DNA of 64,000 nucleotides from Pseudomonadota bacterium (lineage in GTDB: Bacteria > Pseudomonadota > Alphaproteobacteria > Puniceispirillales > Marisalimonadaceae): the NCBI GenBank assembly GCA_028382005.1, contig JAOESH010000007.1:1-64000 (forward strand), written 5' to 3'. A program made the translations under genes and the position numbers. The first letter of the stretch is position 1, and every line of letters begins with the position of its first letter. The notes under the pieces were generated by a model. The model was not told where the DNA came from and made no database searches. It saw only the letters and a list, made by a program, of their open reading frames with translations. This document shows, in pieces, positions 17,204-26,014 of the stretch.

Positions 17204-18520
17204 TTGGGAATTGATCTAGATACATTAATGATTTTAACTTTAATTGGTATGCTCCTTGCTATTTTTTCTGGTGTTCATATTGCACTAGCTCTTGGAGCAA
17301 CTGCTATGATAGGCACTTATTTTATTTTTGAAGATTTATATATGGCTGCCAGTCAAGTTGGTGGAGCTGCTTATGAGTTAATAAGAGACCATATTTTTAT
17401 GACAATACCTCTATTTGTTCTCATGGGAGATTTTTTATCTAGGAGTGGCGCAGCTGGAGACTTATATACATTAATAAATAAAGGGTTAAAAGGTGTGCCG
17501 GGTAGATTGGGCGTAGCAACTGTTACTGGAAACGCTGCTTTTGCTGCAGTTACAGGGACATCAATAGCTTCTGCAGCTGCTTTTTCTAGAATTGCATGGC
17601 CTGAAATGAAAAAAGCTGGATATGATCCACAACTTGCTGCTGGATCAATTGCTGGTAGTGCTTGTCTTGGAATGCTAATACCTCCAAGTGTTTTATTAAT
17701 AGTCTGGGGCATCATTACAGAAGACTCCATAGGCAAACTATTTGTCGCTGGCGTTATTCCTGGTATTATTCTTTCTTTAATGTTTGCTTTTTATAATTTA
17801 TCAAAAGCAGTTATAAACCCTAAATTAGCTCCTGAACCAGATAGTATTGGTGATACAGCAAAAATAACCAGAAAACAATTTTTGTCTGGTATGTCAATTA
17901 TAGGGTTAATTGTTGTTGTTCTTGGAGGAATTTGGGGCGGTATATTTACTCCAACGGAAGCCGCTGGAATGGGAGCACTAGCAAGCTTTGCTATTGCACT
18001 TTTTAAAGGTATGAGATGGAAAGGAATTGTAGAATCAGTTATTGATGCTGGTAAAACATCTGCACCAATCATGATACTGTTAATAACTGCCGGTATGTAT
18101 TCACGTTTTTTATCATTATCTGATATTGATTCAGTAATTGTTGATGCCATGACTTCCTACGGTCTTAATGACACTATGATATTAGTGATGATGGTAGTGA
18201 TTTGGCTAGTCCTAGGTATGCTTTTAGATTCAATATCTATAATATTATTAACAGTACCTTTGTTTATTCTTATGGCTGGAGATATGAATCCTTATGCTTT
18301 TGCAATTTTTGGAATTCTCGCTATAGAAGCAGGTTTACTTACGCCGCCCTTTGGGCTTATAGTTTATACAGTTAAAGGTGTTTTAGCTGCTGGTGGAGAC
18401 AATGTCTCTTTAGGAACAATTTTTAAGGGATCTATTCCTTATTGGATAATGATGCTTATAGTCATGTTACTAGTTGCATTTTTTCCTGAAATTGCCAGCT
18501 GGCCAACGCAATTTGTTTAG
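17204..18520 (+). CDS. TRAP transporter large permease subunit (DctM type)
   Basis: Multi-helix membrane subunit of 438 residues that forms the sodium-coupled transport channel. Family features: FSGVHIALALG, DHIFMTIPLFVLMGDFL, a small-residue-rich FAAVTGTSIASAAAFSRIAWPEM, ACLGMLIPPSVLLIVWG, and PPFGLIVYTVKGV near the end. It begins at a TTG (17204) preceded by AAAGGAAA. It lies between dctQ and dctP, as usual. The substrate is unknown; with the HpsN-like gene nearby a C3 sulfonate is a candidate. Confidence 0.94.
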   Translation: MGIDLDTLMILTLIGMLLAIFSGVHIALALGATAMIGTYFIFEDLYMAASQVGGAAYELIRDHIFMTIPLFVLMGDFLSRSGAAGDLYTLINKGLKGVPGRLGVATVTGNAAFAAVTGTSIASAAAFSRIAWPEMKKAGYDPQLAAGSIAGSACLGMLIPPSVLLIVWGIITEDSIGKLFVAGVIPGIILSLMFAFYNLSKAVINPKLAPEPDSIGDTAKITRKQFLSGMSIIGLIVVVLGGIWGGIFTPTEAAGMGALASFAIALFKGMRWKGIVESVIDAGKTSAPIMILLITAGMYSRFLSLSDIDSVIVDAMTSYGLNDTMILVMMVVIWLVLGMLLDSISIILLTVPLFILMAGDMNPYAFAIFGILAIEAGLLTPPFGLIVYTVKGVLAAGGDNVSLGTIFKGSIPYWIMMLIVMLLVAFFPEIASWPTQFV

Positions 18521-18569
18521 TAGAACATGGGGTTAAATACTAAACTTAACACTACCTAAGGAGGAAATT

Positions 18570-19670
18570 ATGATTAGGTATTTTAAAAAAGCCATACCAC
18601 TGAGCATTATAGCCACGGGTATAATGGCGTCTGCTTCTTTTGCAGATACGTTTACTTTAAGAGTTGGGTCTGGACACCCATCTAAGCCGACAGCATATGT
18701 TACAAATATGGAAAAAGTTTTAGTTCCAAATATTAAAAAAAGAGTAGCCGCTGAAACAAACCATAAAGTTAGAATTATAGAGGCTTATGCGGGTAAAATT
18801 GCTAAAGTCCATGAAACTTTAGAAGCTGTTGAAAAAGGTCTTTTAGACATTGGTTCTTATTGTGTTTGCTTTGAAACTGCAAAGTTATTACCGTGGAACT
18901 TTGATTATTTTGTTCCTTTTACGACCACAAATTTAGAAACTAGTTGGGCTGTAAAACATAAAGTGCTTAAGCAGTTTCCATATTTAACAAAAATGCTTGA
19001 AGATAAGTACAATCAAAAATTCATTGCTATGCAAGGTTTTGACGATTATGGTCTTGGTACTGTAAAACAGTGGCAGAAAGCTAGTGAACTTAAAGGCGTA
19101 AAAGTTATTGCAGCTGGTCCTAACTTACCATGGGTTTCACTATTTGGATCTATTCCTGTTACTTCTACACTTCCAACTATGTATAATGATTTAGCAACTG
19201 GAGTAGCTAAAGGAGTTATAATTTTCCCATCAGCTCATGCAGGTGGATTTAAGTTTTATGAACAAGCACCTTATTGGAAAGTAATAGGTTTTGGTGCTAT
19301 GGCTCAGACTATAACAACAATTAACCTTGATACTCTAAAAAAATTACCTCCAGAAGTTGCTAAAATTATCATGGAAGAAGCGCAAAACTATGAAAAAGCA
19401 GCTATCAAAGATGGCCAACAAAGGTATCAAAAAGGCTTAACAGACTTGGTTAAATTAGGTAAGAAAAAGGGTATTAATGATGCTGTAACTTATCTTCCTT
19501 TAGATCAACAGAAAATATGGGCAGAAACAATTAAAGATTGGCCTAACTCTAGAGCTAAAGACATCTCTAAAGATTATGACATAGATGGTGCAGCTCTAAT
19601 GAAAGCATACATGAGTGAAATGGAAAAGACAGGCCATAAATTTCCTGTGCGTTATAAAATTGGCGGTTAA
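18570..19670 (+). CDS. TRAP transporter substrate-binding protein (DctP type)
   Basis: Periplasmic solute receptor of 366 residues with a clear Sec leader (positively charged start, hydrophobic core, cleavage after A25 in ASASFA/DTF). Mature-domain features include LRVGSGHPSKP, FDDYGLGTVKQW, LKGVKVIAAGPNLPWVSLFGSIPV and TGVAKGVIIFPSAH. The ribosome site AAGGAGG is near perfect, suiting the high output needed for a receptor, and a strong hairpin terminator follows. It completes the transporter with the two permease genes upstream. Confidence 0.93.
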   Translation: MIRYFKKAIPLSIIATGIMASASFADTFTLRVGSGHPSKPTAYVTNMEKVLVPNIKKRVAAETNHKVRIIEAYAGKIAKVHETLEAVEKGLLDIGSYCVCFETAKLLPWNFDYFVPFTTTNLETSWAVKHKVLKQFPYLTKMLEDKYNQKFIAMQGFDDYGLGTVKQWQKASELKGVKVIAAGPNLPWVSLFGSIPVTSTLPTMYNDLATGVAKGVIIFPSAHAGGFKFYEQAPYWKVIGFGAMAQTITTINLDTLKKLPPEVAKIIMEEAQNYEKAAIKDGQQRYQKGLTDLVKLGKKKGINDAVTYLPLDQQKIWAETIKDWPNSRAKDISKDYDIDGAALMKAYMSEMEKTGHKFPVRYKIGG

Positions 19671-19696
19671 CTAATTATTAAAATTATTTAAATCAT

Positions 19697-19732
19697 AAAA
19701 AAGACGATCAAATTTAGGATCGTCTTTTTTTT
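19697..19732 (+). terminator. Rho-independent terminator after the TRAP operon
   Basis: Stem AAGACGATC / GATCGTCTT with a short A/T loop, flanked by A-run and T-run (TTTTTTTT). It lies 27 bases after the dctP stop and just before the DUF2798 gene. Confidence 0.85.
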
Positions 19733-19745
19733 ATAAGGTTAAAAC

Positions 19746-19979
19746 ATGAAAAAAGAAAATTTTTTACTTTATTTTTCAACTTTAATTTCTGGAATTTTAA
19801 TTACTATGTTTATCAGCTCGCTTGTAACTTATATGGCATTATCTGATATTTCTATATTTTTTGAAGTTTGGCCTAAAAACTGGTTTTATGCCGCTTTAGT
19901 AGCTTTTCCAACCATTCTGTTTGTAAGGCCAATAGCTACAAAATTTACTAATAAAGTAGCTAATTTATTATATAAATAA
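19746..19979 (+). CDS. DUF2798-like two-helix membrane protein
   Basis: 77-residue protein with two predicted membrane helices (about residues 10-32 and 45-62). The pattern (a first helix with MFISSLVTYMAL, WPKNWFYAALVAFPTILFVRPIA, then a short basic tail) matches small DUF2798 membrane proteins. No function is known for the family. It has its own start just after the TRAP terminator and is convergent with the cyclase gene, with one base between the stops. Confidence 0.7.
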   Translation: MKKENFLLYFSTLISGILITMFISSLVTYMALSDISIFFEVWPKNWFYAALVAFPTILFVRPIATKFTNKVANLLYK

Positions 19980-19980
19980 A

Positions 19981-20754
19981 TTATTCAAGTATAGCTACAA
20001 CCCTAACAAATCCTGCAGAACCTTTTTTAATTTTAAATGGAAAAGCAGATATGGTGAAACCATAGTCTGGTAATTTATCAAGGTTAGCGAGTTTTTCTAT
20101 ATGTGAATAACCTTTAATCATACCTGCTCTGTGCCCTTCCCAAATAATTGATGGATCTTGATCTAATTTATATTTCGCTGCAGTATGAACAAAAGGAGCA
20201 TCCCAACTCCAAGCATCTGTGCCAGTAAGCCTAATACCTTGATCCAGTAAAAAAATAGTTGCTTCTTTCCCGATACCACAACCTTTTGATAAAAAATTGT
20301 CTTTACCATAACATTCACCAGCAGAAGTATTAACTAAAATTATATCTAAAGGTTTAATTTTATAATCAATTTTTTTAAATTCACTCTTAAAATCATCTTT
20401 AGTTAAAACATAACCATCATCATAATCTCTTAAATCAAGTTTTACACCATCACTAAAACACCATTCTAAAGGAACTTCATCTATTGTGATTGCTCTTTCA
20501 CCATTATCCATTGTTGAATGATAATGGTAAGGTGCGTCCATATGTGTACCATTATGAGTACTAACAGTAATTGTTTCCATTGCCCAACCTTCTCCGTTAG
20601 GCAAATCCTCCTTTTTTAATCCTGGGAAAAAACTAATCATTTCTTCAGCTGTTTCGTTATGATGATGATAATTAATTTTAGGCAACATGAAATCTGGGTC
20701 TGATTTTATGCCTTCTTGTAAACTAACAGACAAGTCTATAAATTTTTTTGTCAT
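19981..20754 (-). CDS. Cyclase family protein (kynurenine formamidase-like hydrolase)
   Basis: 257-residue metal-dependent hydrolase of the cyclase/KynB fold. The metal-binding motif HNGTHMDAPYHYH at about residues 67-79 and later LTGTDAWSWD fit the family. Members open formamides, lactams or cyclic imides, or act on polyketides. It is last in a minus-strand group with YciI, cupin and hydroxyacid dehydrogenase genes. A second member of the same fold lies at 25039, so two hydrolytic steps may occur in one pathway. Exact substrate unknown. Confidence 0.85.
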   Translation of the reverse strand: MTKKFIDLSVSLQEGIKSDPDFMLPKINYHHHNETAEEMISFFPGLKKEDLPNGEGWAMETITVSTHNGTHMDAPYHYHSTMDNGERAITIDEVPLEWCFSDGVKLDLRDYDDGYVLTKDDFKSEFKKIDYKIKPLDIILVNTSAGECYGKDNFLSKGCGIGKEATIFLLDQGIRLTGTDAWSWDAPFVHTAAKYKLDQDPSIIWEGHRAGMIKGYSHIEKLANLDKLPDYGFTISAFPFKIKKGSAGFVRVVAILE

Positions 20755-20764
20755 TACATCTCCC

Positions 20765-21064
20765 CTATTTTATAATTGGCGATAAATTATCTACTCTTTT
20801 ATTAAATGGAGAAATTGTTATTTCACTCCATATTCCAGCTTTATAAATTGGGTCATTAACTTGAAATTTTTTAATTTCCTCTTCTGAGGATGCTTCGACC
20901 ATAAAAAAAGAACCATTCATTTTTATTCCTGAGATATCTGTCAATGGCCCAGATAAAAGAGTTTTAATAGGTTTTGTAGACAGATATTTTCTATGTTCAT
21001 CAATTACTTCCATTCTTTTTTTGTAAGAATTTGGTTTGTCTTTACATAATATTACCCATATCAT
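20765..21064 (-). CDS. YciI-like protein
   Basis: 99-residue protein of the YCII-related fold, a ferredoxin-like alpha-beta barrel dimer. Family text: MIWVILCKDKPNSYKKRMEV at the start, LLSGPLTDISG in the middle, FFMVEASSEEEIKKF, then DPIYKAGIWSEITISPF. Members are often isomerases or decyclising enzymes in aromatic degradation (muconolactone-isomerase-like). It is 10 bases upstream of the cyclase gene, so probably the same pathway. Confidence 0.8.
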   Translation of the reverse strand: MIWVILCKDKPNSYKKRMEVIDEHRKYLSTKPIKTLLSGPLTDISGIKMNGSFFMVEASSEEEIKKFQVNDPIYKAGIWSEITISPFNKRVDNLSPIIK

Positions 21065-21084
21065 TTTTATATCTCTTTTTTGTT

Positions 21085-21648
21085 TTAATCACTTTTATTT
21101 TCAAATTCAGATATTCGTTTATACGCTAAATCTGTAAATTCAGCTTTTGGGGCATTGCCTGCTATTACGACTAACAAAAGATGTTCTTCATCTTTTTCAT
21201 TTTTTGTAATATTCATAAAACGTCTGGAACTCCCTGGTGGAAAAGAAATTACGTCGCATGGGCCTAAATCTTCATAATCTAATTTATCACCTTCATTCCA
21301 TTCGCATCTCCATTTACCTGTTATAGGCATAAACGTCTCGTTTGTATCATGATTATGCATTAAGGGACCCTTTCCTGGTTTACACCTACAAAAAGCAAGA
21401 TTAAAGCCTTCTGAGATATTAATTGCAGGCATTTGAGCATTATCATTGCCTAATGGGGACACATGCTTACTATCTCCCTTTGGAGGTTCAAATCCAATTA
21501 TATTAATTAATTCCCTTGTGCATTCAGGTAATTTACTATCGGGCAAACCTAACTTTGAGCCGCTTTGATTTGCAAAAAAAGCAATACGTTTGTCCATATC
21601 ACTTCTTGATAGAGTTTTAATCTCAGGTAATTTTTGTTCTTGTTTCAT
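21085..21648 (-). CDS. Cupin domain protein
   Basis: Cupin-fold protein of 187 residues. First motif GKGPLMHNHDTNETFMPITG (His, His and Glu metal ligands) and second motif region CDVISFPPGSSRRFMNI; the usual second His is replaced (RRF), so metal binding may be altered. The start ATG at 21648 is preceded by AAAGGAG with five bases of spacing, better than the in-frame ATG at 21666 that overlaps the previous gene. Its place in a catabolic group suggests a dioxygenase or isomerase role; this is not proven. Confidence 0.82.
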   Translation of the reverse strand: MKQEQKLPEIKTLSRSDMDKRIAFFANQSGSKLGLPDSKLPECTRELINIIGFEPPKGDSKHVSPLGNDNAQMPAINISEGFNLAFCRCKPGKGPLMHNHDTNETFMPITGKWRCEWNEGDKLDYEDLGPCDVISFPPGSSRRFMNITKNEKDEEHLLLVVIAGNAPKAEFTDLAYKRISEFENKSD

Positions 21649-21658
21649 AATAACTCCT

Positions 21659-22549
21659 TTATTCATTATTTATTTTTAGTTGTTCAAAAATAGCAGCTGT
21701 ATCATATGTTGTTGGAATATTTTCTTTAGATTCATTATACAGATTTGCCGCAGCTTCAAAGGTAGGTGAATTGAGATTATTACTTTTTAAAAATTTAGTA
21801 ATAACATCAATATCTTTTAAAAAAATCCTCATTGAGGCTGTGGCAGGCTCATATTCCTTATTTATCATTAATGGCATTCTTTTATCTAACATTACAGAAG
21901 TCGCTGCTCCAGCATTTAAAACGCTATATATCATTTTCTCGTCAAGACCAGCTCTTTGACCTAAAAGCAATGCCTCAGCAGTAACTGTATTATGAACTGT
22001 TACTAACAAATTAGCTAAAATTTTAAACTTTATACCATTACCAAATTCACCCACATAAATGTTCTTTCTTGCAAAACTATTAAATATTTCTTCACAATCA
22101 CTCACTATTTTCTCTGAACCACTTGACATAACTACAAGATCTTTTGATTTAGCTTGTGCTCCAGTACCACTCACAGGAGCATCAATTAGTTCTATATTTA
22201 ATTTACTGAGTTTGTTTTTTGCGTCTAACTTGTCTTCTAATGAAATTGTGTTCATATCAATGACTACTTCAGTCATTGAAACAGAATTATTTTTTTCAAA
22301 TTGATTAACAACATCTTTAAAAATTGGAACAGTTGGCAGACTTAAAATTATTGCTTTACATTTTGACATTAAGTCATTGATATCGCTTACAATTATACCT
22401 CCTGACGAAACAAATAAACTACTATTTGATTTATCTGGATCAACTCCAAACACTTCATAACCACTAGAGAGCAGGTGTTTTGCATAAGAACCTCCCATAG
22501 CACCTAAACCAATTAAACCAATAACCTTCAAAAACCCATACCCCCACAT
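21659..22549 (-). CDS. NAD-dependent beta-hydroxyacid dehydrogenase (GarR/MmsB family)
   Basis: 296-residue dehydrogenase: Rossmann motif VIGLIGLGAMGGSYAKHL, substrate loop DAPVSGTGAQAKSKDLVV, and the NLLVTVHNTVTAEAL helix with FKILANLL supplying the conserved Lys. It oxidises beta-hydroxyacids such as 3-hydroxyisobutyrate or tartronate semialdehyde-type substrates. The ATG at 22549 has no ribosome site; a TTG at 22531, preceded by GGGGG, fits the conserved fold start better. It heads the minus-strand group opposite the luciferase-like gene. Confidence 0.87.
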   Translation of the reverse strand: MWGYGFLKVIGLIGLGAMGGSYAKHLLSSGYEVFGVDPDKSNSSLFVSSGGIIVSDINDLMSKCKAIILSLPTVPIFKDVVNQFEKNNSVSMTEVVIDMNTISLEDKLDAKNKLSKLNIELIDAPVSGTGAQAKSKDLVVMSSGSEKIVSDCEEIFNSFARKNIYVGEFGNGIKFKILANLLVTVHNTVTAEALLLGQRAGLDEKMIYSVLNAGAATSVMLDKRMPLMINKEYEPATASMRIFLKDIDVITKFLKSNNLNSPTFEAAANLYNESKENIPTTYDTAAIFEQLKINNE

Positions 22550-22674
22550 TTAAGTTTATGTTAACTATATATTAAACATAATTAAATCATACTTTCTGAT
22601 AGAGACAATAAAAAATTATCATTTAATATTTTTTAATCATTAATTTAAAGTTAATAATTAAATGGAGGTTTGAT

Positions 22675-23772
22675 ATGGAAATTGGTTTTTTCACTATGCC
22701 TATACACCCGATTGATAAAGATTATAAAAAATCTCTATCAGAGGATCGTCAGGCTTTTTTATTAGCAGATAAAATAGGTTTCTCTGAAGCTTATTGTGGT
22801 GAGCACGTAACAGATTCTGCTGAAAACATTACTTCTAGTGCTCTTTTTATTGCTTCTATAGCTGCATCTACTAAAAATATTAGATTAGGCACTGGTACAG
22901 TAAATATGCCTAATTCACACCCAGCTGCTATAGCTGGTCAAATTGCTATGCTTGATCATATGCTTGACGGTCGTTTTAACTTTGGAATTAGTCCGGGCGG
23001 TCTTGCATCTGATGCTGAAGTGTTTGGAAATCTTGATAAAGATAGAAACGAGATGTTTGTTGAATGCATAGATATGGTTTTAGAAATCTGGAAGCGTGAT
23101 GCTCCATACAATATCAAAGGCAAATATTGGAATATATCAACTGAAAAAACTCAGATGACCGAAATTGGTCAAGGCATAATGCAAAAACCTCTTCAAAAAC
23201 CATATCCACCAATCATATGTACTGTAGTTGCTCCATTCTCAAAAGGGTTAATAGCTGCTGCTGCTAGAGGTTGGCACCCAATATCAGCTAATTTTTTATT
23301 ACCTAAATGGGTAAAAACTCATTGGCCTAGTTATGTTCAAGGTTGTGAACAAGGTGGTTTTAATCCAGACTTTAAAAATTGGCGAATTGCAAAATCAATA
23401 TTTGTTTGTGAAGATAGAAATAAAGCAAAAGAATATGCTTTAGGAAATGGAAGTCCTTACGTATTTTATTACAAACAATTGCTAACTAAAATGTTAAAAC
23501 ATGGAAGAGCTAATCTATTTAAAGAAAATCAAGATATGGCTGACAGTGATTTGAAGCTAGAAGATATTTGTAATAAATTAATATTATTTGGGTCTGCTGA
23601 CGAAGTTGCCGATAAAATAATGGCATTTAGAGAAGAAGTAGGAGATTTTGGAACTTTATTATATGCTGGTCATGATTGGGCTGATGTAGATTTAGCTAAA
23701 AAGTCAATGGAATTAATGACAGAGAAGGTAATGCCAAAAATTAATCAAAATATTGGTATAGCTGCTGAGTAG
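22675..23772 (+). CDS. Luciferase-like (LLM class) flavin-dependent monooxygenase
   Basis: 365-residue F(420/FMN)-dependent enzyme of the bacterial luciferase fold. Text such as EAYCGEHVTD, LGTGTVNMPNSHPAAIAGQIA, DGRFNFGISPGGLASD and FGSADEVADKIMAFR is standard. Members oxygenate or cleave small organic compounds with reduced flavin. It leads a plus-strand set of hydrolase, VOC, cyclase, flavoprotein and OsmC genes with short gaps and a strong TGGAGG ribosome site. It likely needs a flavin reductase; the one at 15085 is a candidate. Confidence 0.9.
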   Translation: MEIGFFTMPIHPIDKDYKKSLSEDRQAFLLADKIGFSEAYCGEHVTDSAENITSSALFIASIAASTKNIRLGTGTVNMPNSHPAAIAGQIAMLDHMLDGRFNFGISPGGLASDAEVFGNLDKDRNEMFVECIDMVLEIWKRDAPYNIKGKYWNISTEKTQMTEIGQGIMQKPLQKPYPPIICTVVAPFSKGLIAAAARGWHPISANFLLPKWVKTHWPSYVQGCEQGGFNPDFKNWRIAKSIFVCEDRNKAKEYALGNGSPYVFYYKQLLTKMLKHGRANLFKENQDMADSDLKLEDICNKLILFGSADEVADKIMAFREEVGDFGTLLYAGHDWADVDLAKKSMELMTEKVMPKINQNIGIAAE

Positions 23773-23780
23773 GATAAATC

Positions 23781-24575
23781 ATGAAAAAAGTTTCTATAGA
23801 GGATGGTAATTATCTCAATGTTAAAGTAGATGGTAACGAAGAACTCCCCGCAATAATTTTTTCTAATTCCTTAGGAACTGATTTGCGTATGTGGGATGCC
23901 CAAATACCAGCTTTAACAGAGAAATTTTGTGTAATCAGATACGATACAAGAGGCCATGGTCAAAGTAGTCCTGCAGAAGGTCCCTATTCATTTAATATGC
24001 TTGAAAATGATGTTATAACTATCTTAGATGATCTTAGTATTCAAAAAGCTCATTTCATAGGCTTATCTATAGGTGGAATGACTTCTTTAGGTTTAGCATT
24101 AAAACATCAGAATAGATTTAATAAAATCATCTGTTGTGCCGCAAGAGCAGATAACCCCCCTCCCTTTATAGAAAGTTGGGATCAGAGAATTGCTGTAATT
24201 GAAGCTAAAGGAACTGCAGGTGTCGTAGAAGGCTCATTAGAAAAATGGTATAGTGGTTCATTTAGAGATCATGCTTCTAACGCAGAAATAATTAATCTAT
24301 CAAAGGAAATGATTAAAAACACTTCAACTAAAGGTTATATTGGTTGCGCACATGCTTTAAAAACTCTGAATTATTTAAAAGACTTATCAACTGTAAACAA
24401 AGAAATGTTATTTATTGCTGGTGAAAACGATATGGGTGCTCCAGCTATGGCAATGGAAGAAATGTCCCACCTTACTCCTAAAAGTAAATATGTTTGTATA
24501 CCTGGAGCTGCGCATGTTTTAAATATTGAATCTCCAGAATTAGTTAATGAAACAATTTTAAATTTTTTAGAATAA
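23781..24575 (+). CDS. Alpha/beta hydrolase, 3-oxoadipate enol-lactonase-like
   Basis: 264-residue alpha/beta hydrolase similar to PcaD. Nucleophile elbow GLSIGG (Ser at about 95), RYDTRGHGQSS upstream, acid in FIAGENDMGAP and catalytic His in GAAHVLNIESPE. PcaD hydrolyses beta-ketoadipate enol-lactone in the protocatechuate/catechol branch, but related enzymes hydrolyse other lactones and amides. It lies 8 bases after the luciferase-like gene. No full pca operon is present, so pathway identity is not settled. Confidence 0.85.
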   Translation: MKKVSIEDGNYLNVKVDGNEELPAIIFSNSLGTDLRMWDAQIPALTEKFCVIRYDTRGHGQSSPAEGPYSFNMLENDVITILDDLSIQKAHFIGLSIGGMTSLGLALKHQNRFNKIICCAARADNPPPFIESWDQRIAVIEAKGTAGVVEGSLEKWYSGSFRDHASNAEIINLSKEMIKNTSTKGYIGCAHALKTLNYLKDLSTVNKEMLFIAGENDMGAPAMAMEEMSHLTPKSKYVCIPGAAHVLNIESPELVNETILNFLE

Positions 24576-24597
24576 TAGAATTGATGAGGTAAATAAA

Positions 24598-25014
24598 ATG
24601 GCTTTAAAAACATTTGAACACGTTCTTATACTTGCAGATGATGTAGATATAACTAAAGATTTTTATGTAAATATTTTGGGATTAGATGTTGGGTATAGAC
24701 CTGACTTCCCTTTTAAAGGTTATTGGCTTTATTTAAAAGATAATCCAAAAGCTGCATGCATACATTTAGCTATGAGAAAACAAGATACCGGACAAGATTA
24801 TTACATTGGAAAGAAAGATGATGTTAAATCGGGTTCAGGTGCCATAGATCATGTAGCTTTTAATGCAGAAGATATTGATGGAATGAAAGCTAAGCTTGAA
24901 AAAAGTTCTATGGAATATACACATAGAAAAATACCTAATTTTCCTTTAGAACAATTGTTTATAATGGACCCTGATGGTGTAAAAGTTGAACTTAATTATG
25001 CAACGTCTGAATAA
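24598..25014 (+). CDS. VOC family protein (glyoxalase/dioxygenase superfamily)
   Basis: 138-residue protein with the vicinal oxygen chelate beta-alpha-beta-beta-beta repeat: FEHVLILADDVDITKDFYVNILGLDVG, IDHVAFNAEDIDGMKAKLE, and LFIMDPDGVKVELNYA. Metal-ligand candidates are His in FEHV, His in IDHVAF and Glu in VELNY. Single-domain members work as lyases, isomerases or ring-cleavage dioxygenases. It lies between a lactonase-like hydrolase and a cyclase, so it may be an isomerase step. Substrate unknown. Confidence 0.86.
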   Translation: MALKTFEHVLILADDVDITKDFYVNILGLDVGYRPDFPFKGYWLYLKDNPKAACIHLAMRKQDTGQDYYIGKKDDVKSGSGAIDHVAFNAEDIDGMKAKLEKSSMEYTHRKIPNFPLEQLFIMDPDGVKVELNYATSE

Positions 25015-25038
25015 AATTTAATTTGAAGGAGTTTATAA

Positions 25039-26007
25039 ATGCCACATAAATATAGTGAAAAAATGTTTGATATTAAACACTTACGAGAGACTGCAGAAAA
25101 ATTGAAAAATTGGGGACGTTGGGGGCCTGATGATGAAATTGGTACATTGAATTTCATCACACCAGAAAAAGTTGTTGATGCAAGTAAACTTATTAAAAGA
25201 GGTAAACGTTTTAGCCTTGGTTTAAATTTTGATAGACATGGACCCCAAAAAGGTAGTTGGGGAAACAGGTTTAACCCAATTCATTTAATGTTAGCTACTG
25301 GAACAGATGCAGTGGCTGGTAGATTCGATGATTTTGGGCTTAGATACGCTGATGATATGATTTCATTACCATTACAATGTGCAACTCAGTGGGATGCATT
25401 AGCTCATATTTTTTATGATGATTTTATGTGGAATGGTTATGACGCTCGATTAGTAGATAGTGATGGAGCTCAAAAAAATGGAATAGAAAAAGTAAGAGCT
25501 GAAATGGCAGGCAGAGGTGTTCTTTTAGATGTAGCTCGTTGGGCAGGAGTTGATTTTTTTGAGGATGGAGTTGCTATTACTTCCGACGACTTGAATGAAT
25601 GTGCTAAATCACAAAATGTTGAAGTTAAACAGGGTGATTTTGTTATTGTACGAACTGGTCAAATGGAACAAAGGTTAGATTGCGGTGAATGGGGTGGATA
25701 TGCTGGTGGAGACGCACCCGGTTTGGCTTTTGACACTGCTGAATGGATTTATGATAAAGAGATAGCTGCTATTTGTACTGATACATGGGGCTGTGAGGTT
25801 AGACCAAACCAAACTAAAGATGCACAACAGCCTTGGCATTGGGTAGTAATTCCAATGATAGGTATTACTATGGGAGAAATTTTTTATCTTAGAGACTTAG
25901 CATCTGATTGTGATGACGATAAAGTCTATGAATTCTTCTTTTGTGCACCTCCATTACCAATTACTAAAGCTGTTGGTTCACCAATCAATCCTATGGCGAT
26001 AAAATAA
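25039..26007 (+). CDS. Cyclase family protein (second copy)
   Basis: 322-residue member of the cyclase/KynB fold, longer than the one at 19981. Features: NWGRWGPDDEIGTLNFI near the N-terminus (a hallmark of the long branch), LQCATQWDALAHIFYDD carrying the metal motif, RGVLLDVARWAG, and AICTDTWGCEVRPN. It is probably a metal-dependent hydrolase of a cyclic amide or ester. A GAAGGAG ribosome site precedes the ATG. The next gene starts 7 bases after its stop. Confidence 0.85.
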   Translation: MPHKYSEKMFDIKHLRETAEKLKNWGRWGPDDEIGTLNFITPEKVVDASKLIKRGKRFSLGLNFDRHGPQKGSWGNRFNPIHLMLATGTDAVAGRFDDFGLRYADDMISLPLQCATQWDALAHIFYDDFMWNGYDARLVDSDGAQKNGIEKVRAEMAGRGVLLDVARWAGVDFFEDGVAITSDDLNECAKSQNVEVKQGDFVIVRTGQMEQRLDCGEWGGYAGGDAPGLAFDTAEWIYDKEIAAICTDTWGCEVRPNQTKDAQQPWHWVVIPMIGITMGEIFYLRDLASDCDDDKVYEFFFCAPPLPITKAVGSPINPMAIK

Positions 26008-26014
26008 AAATCTA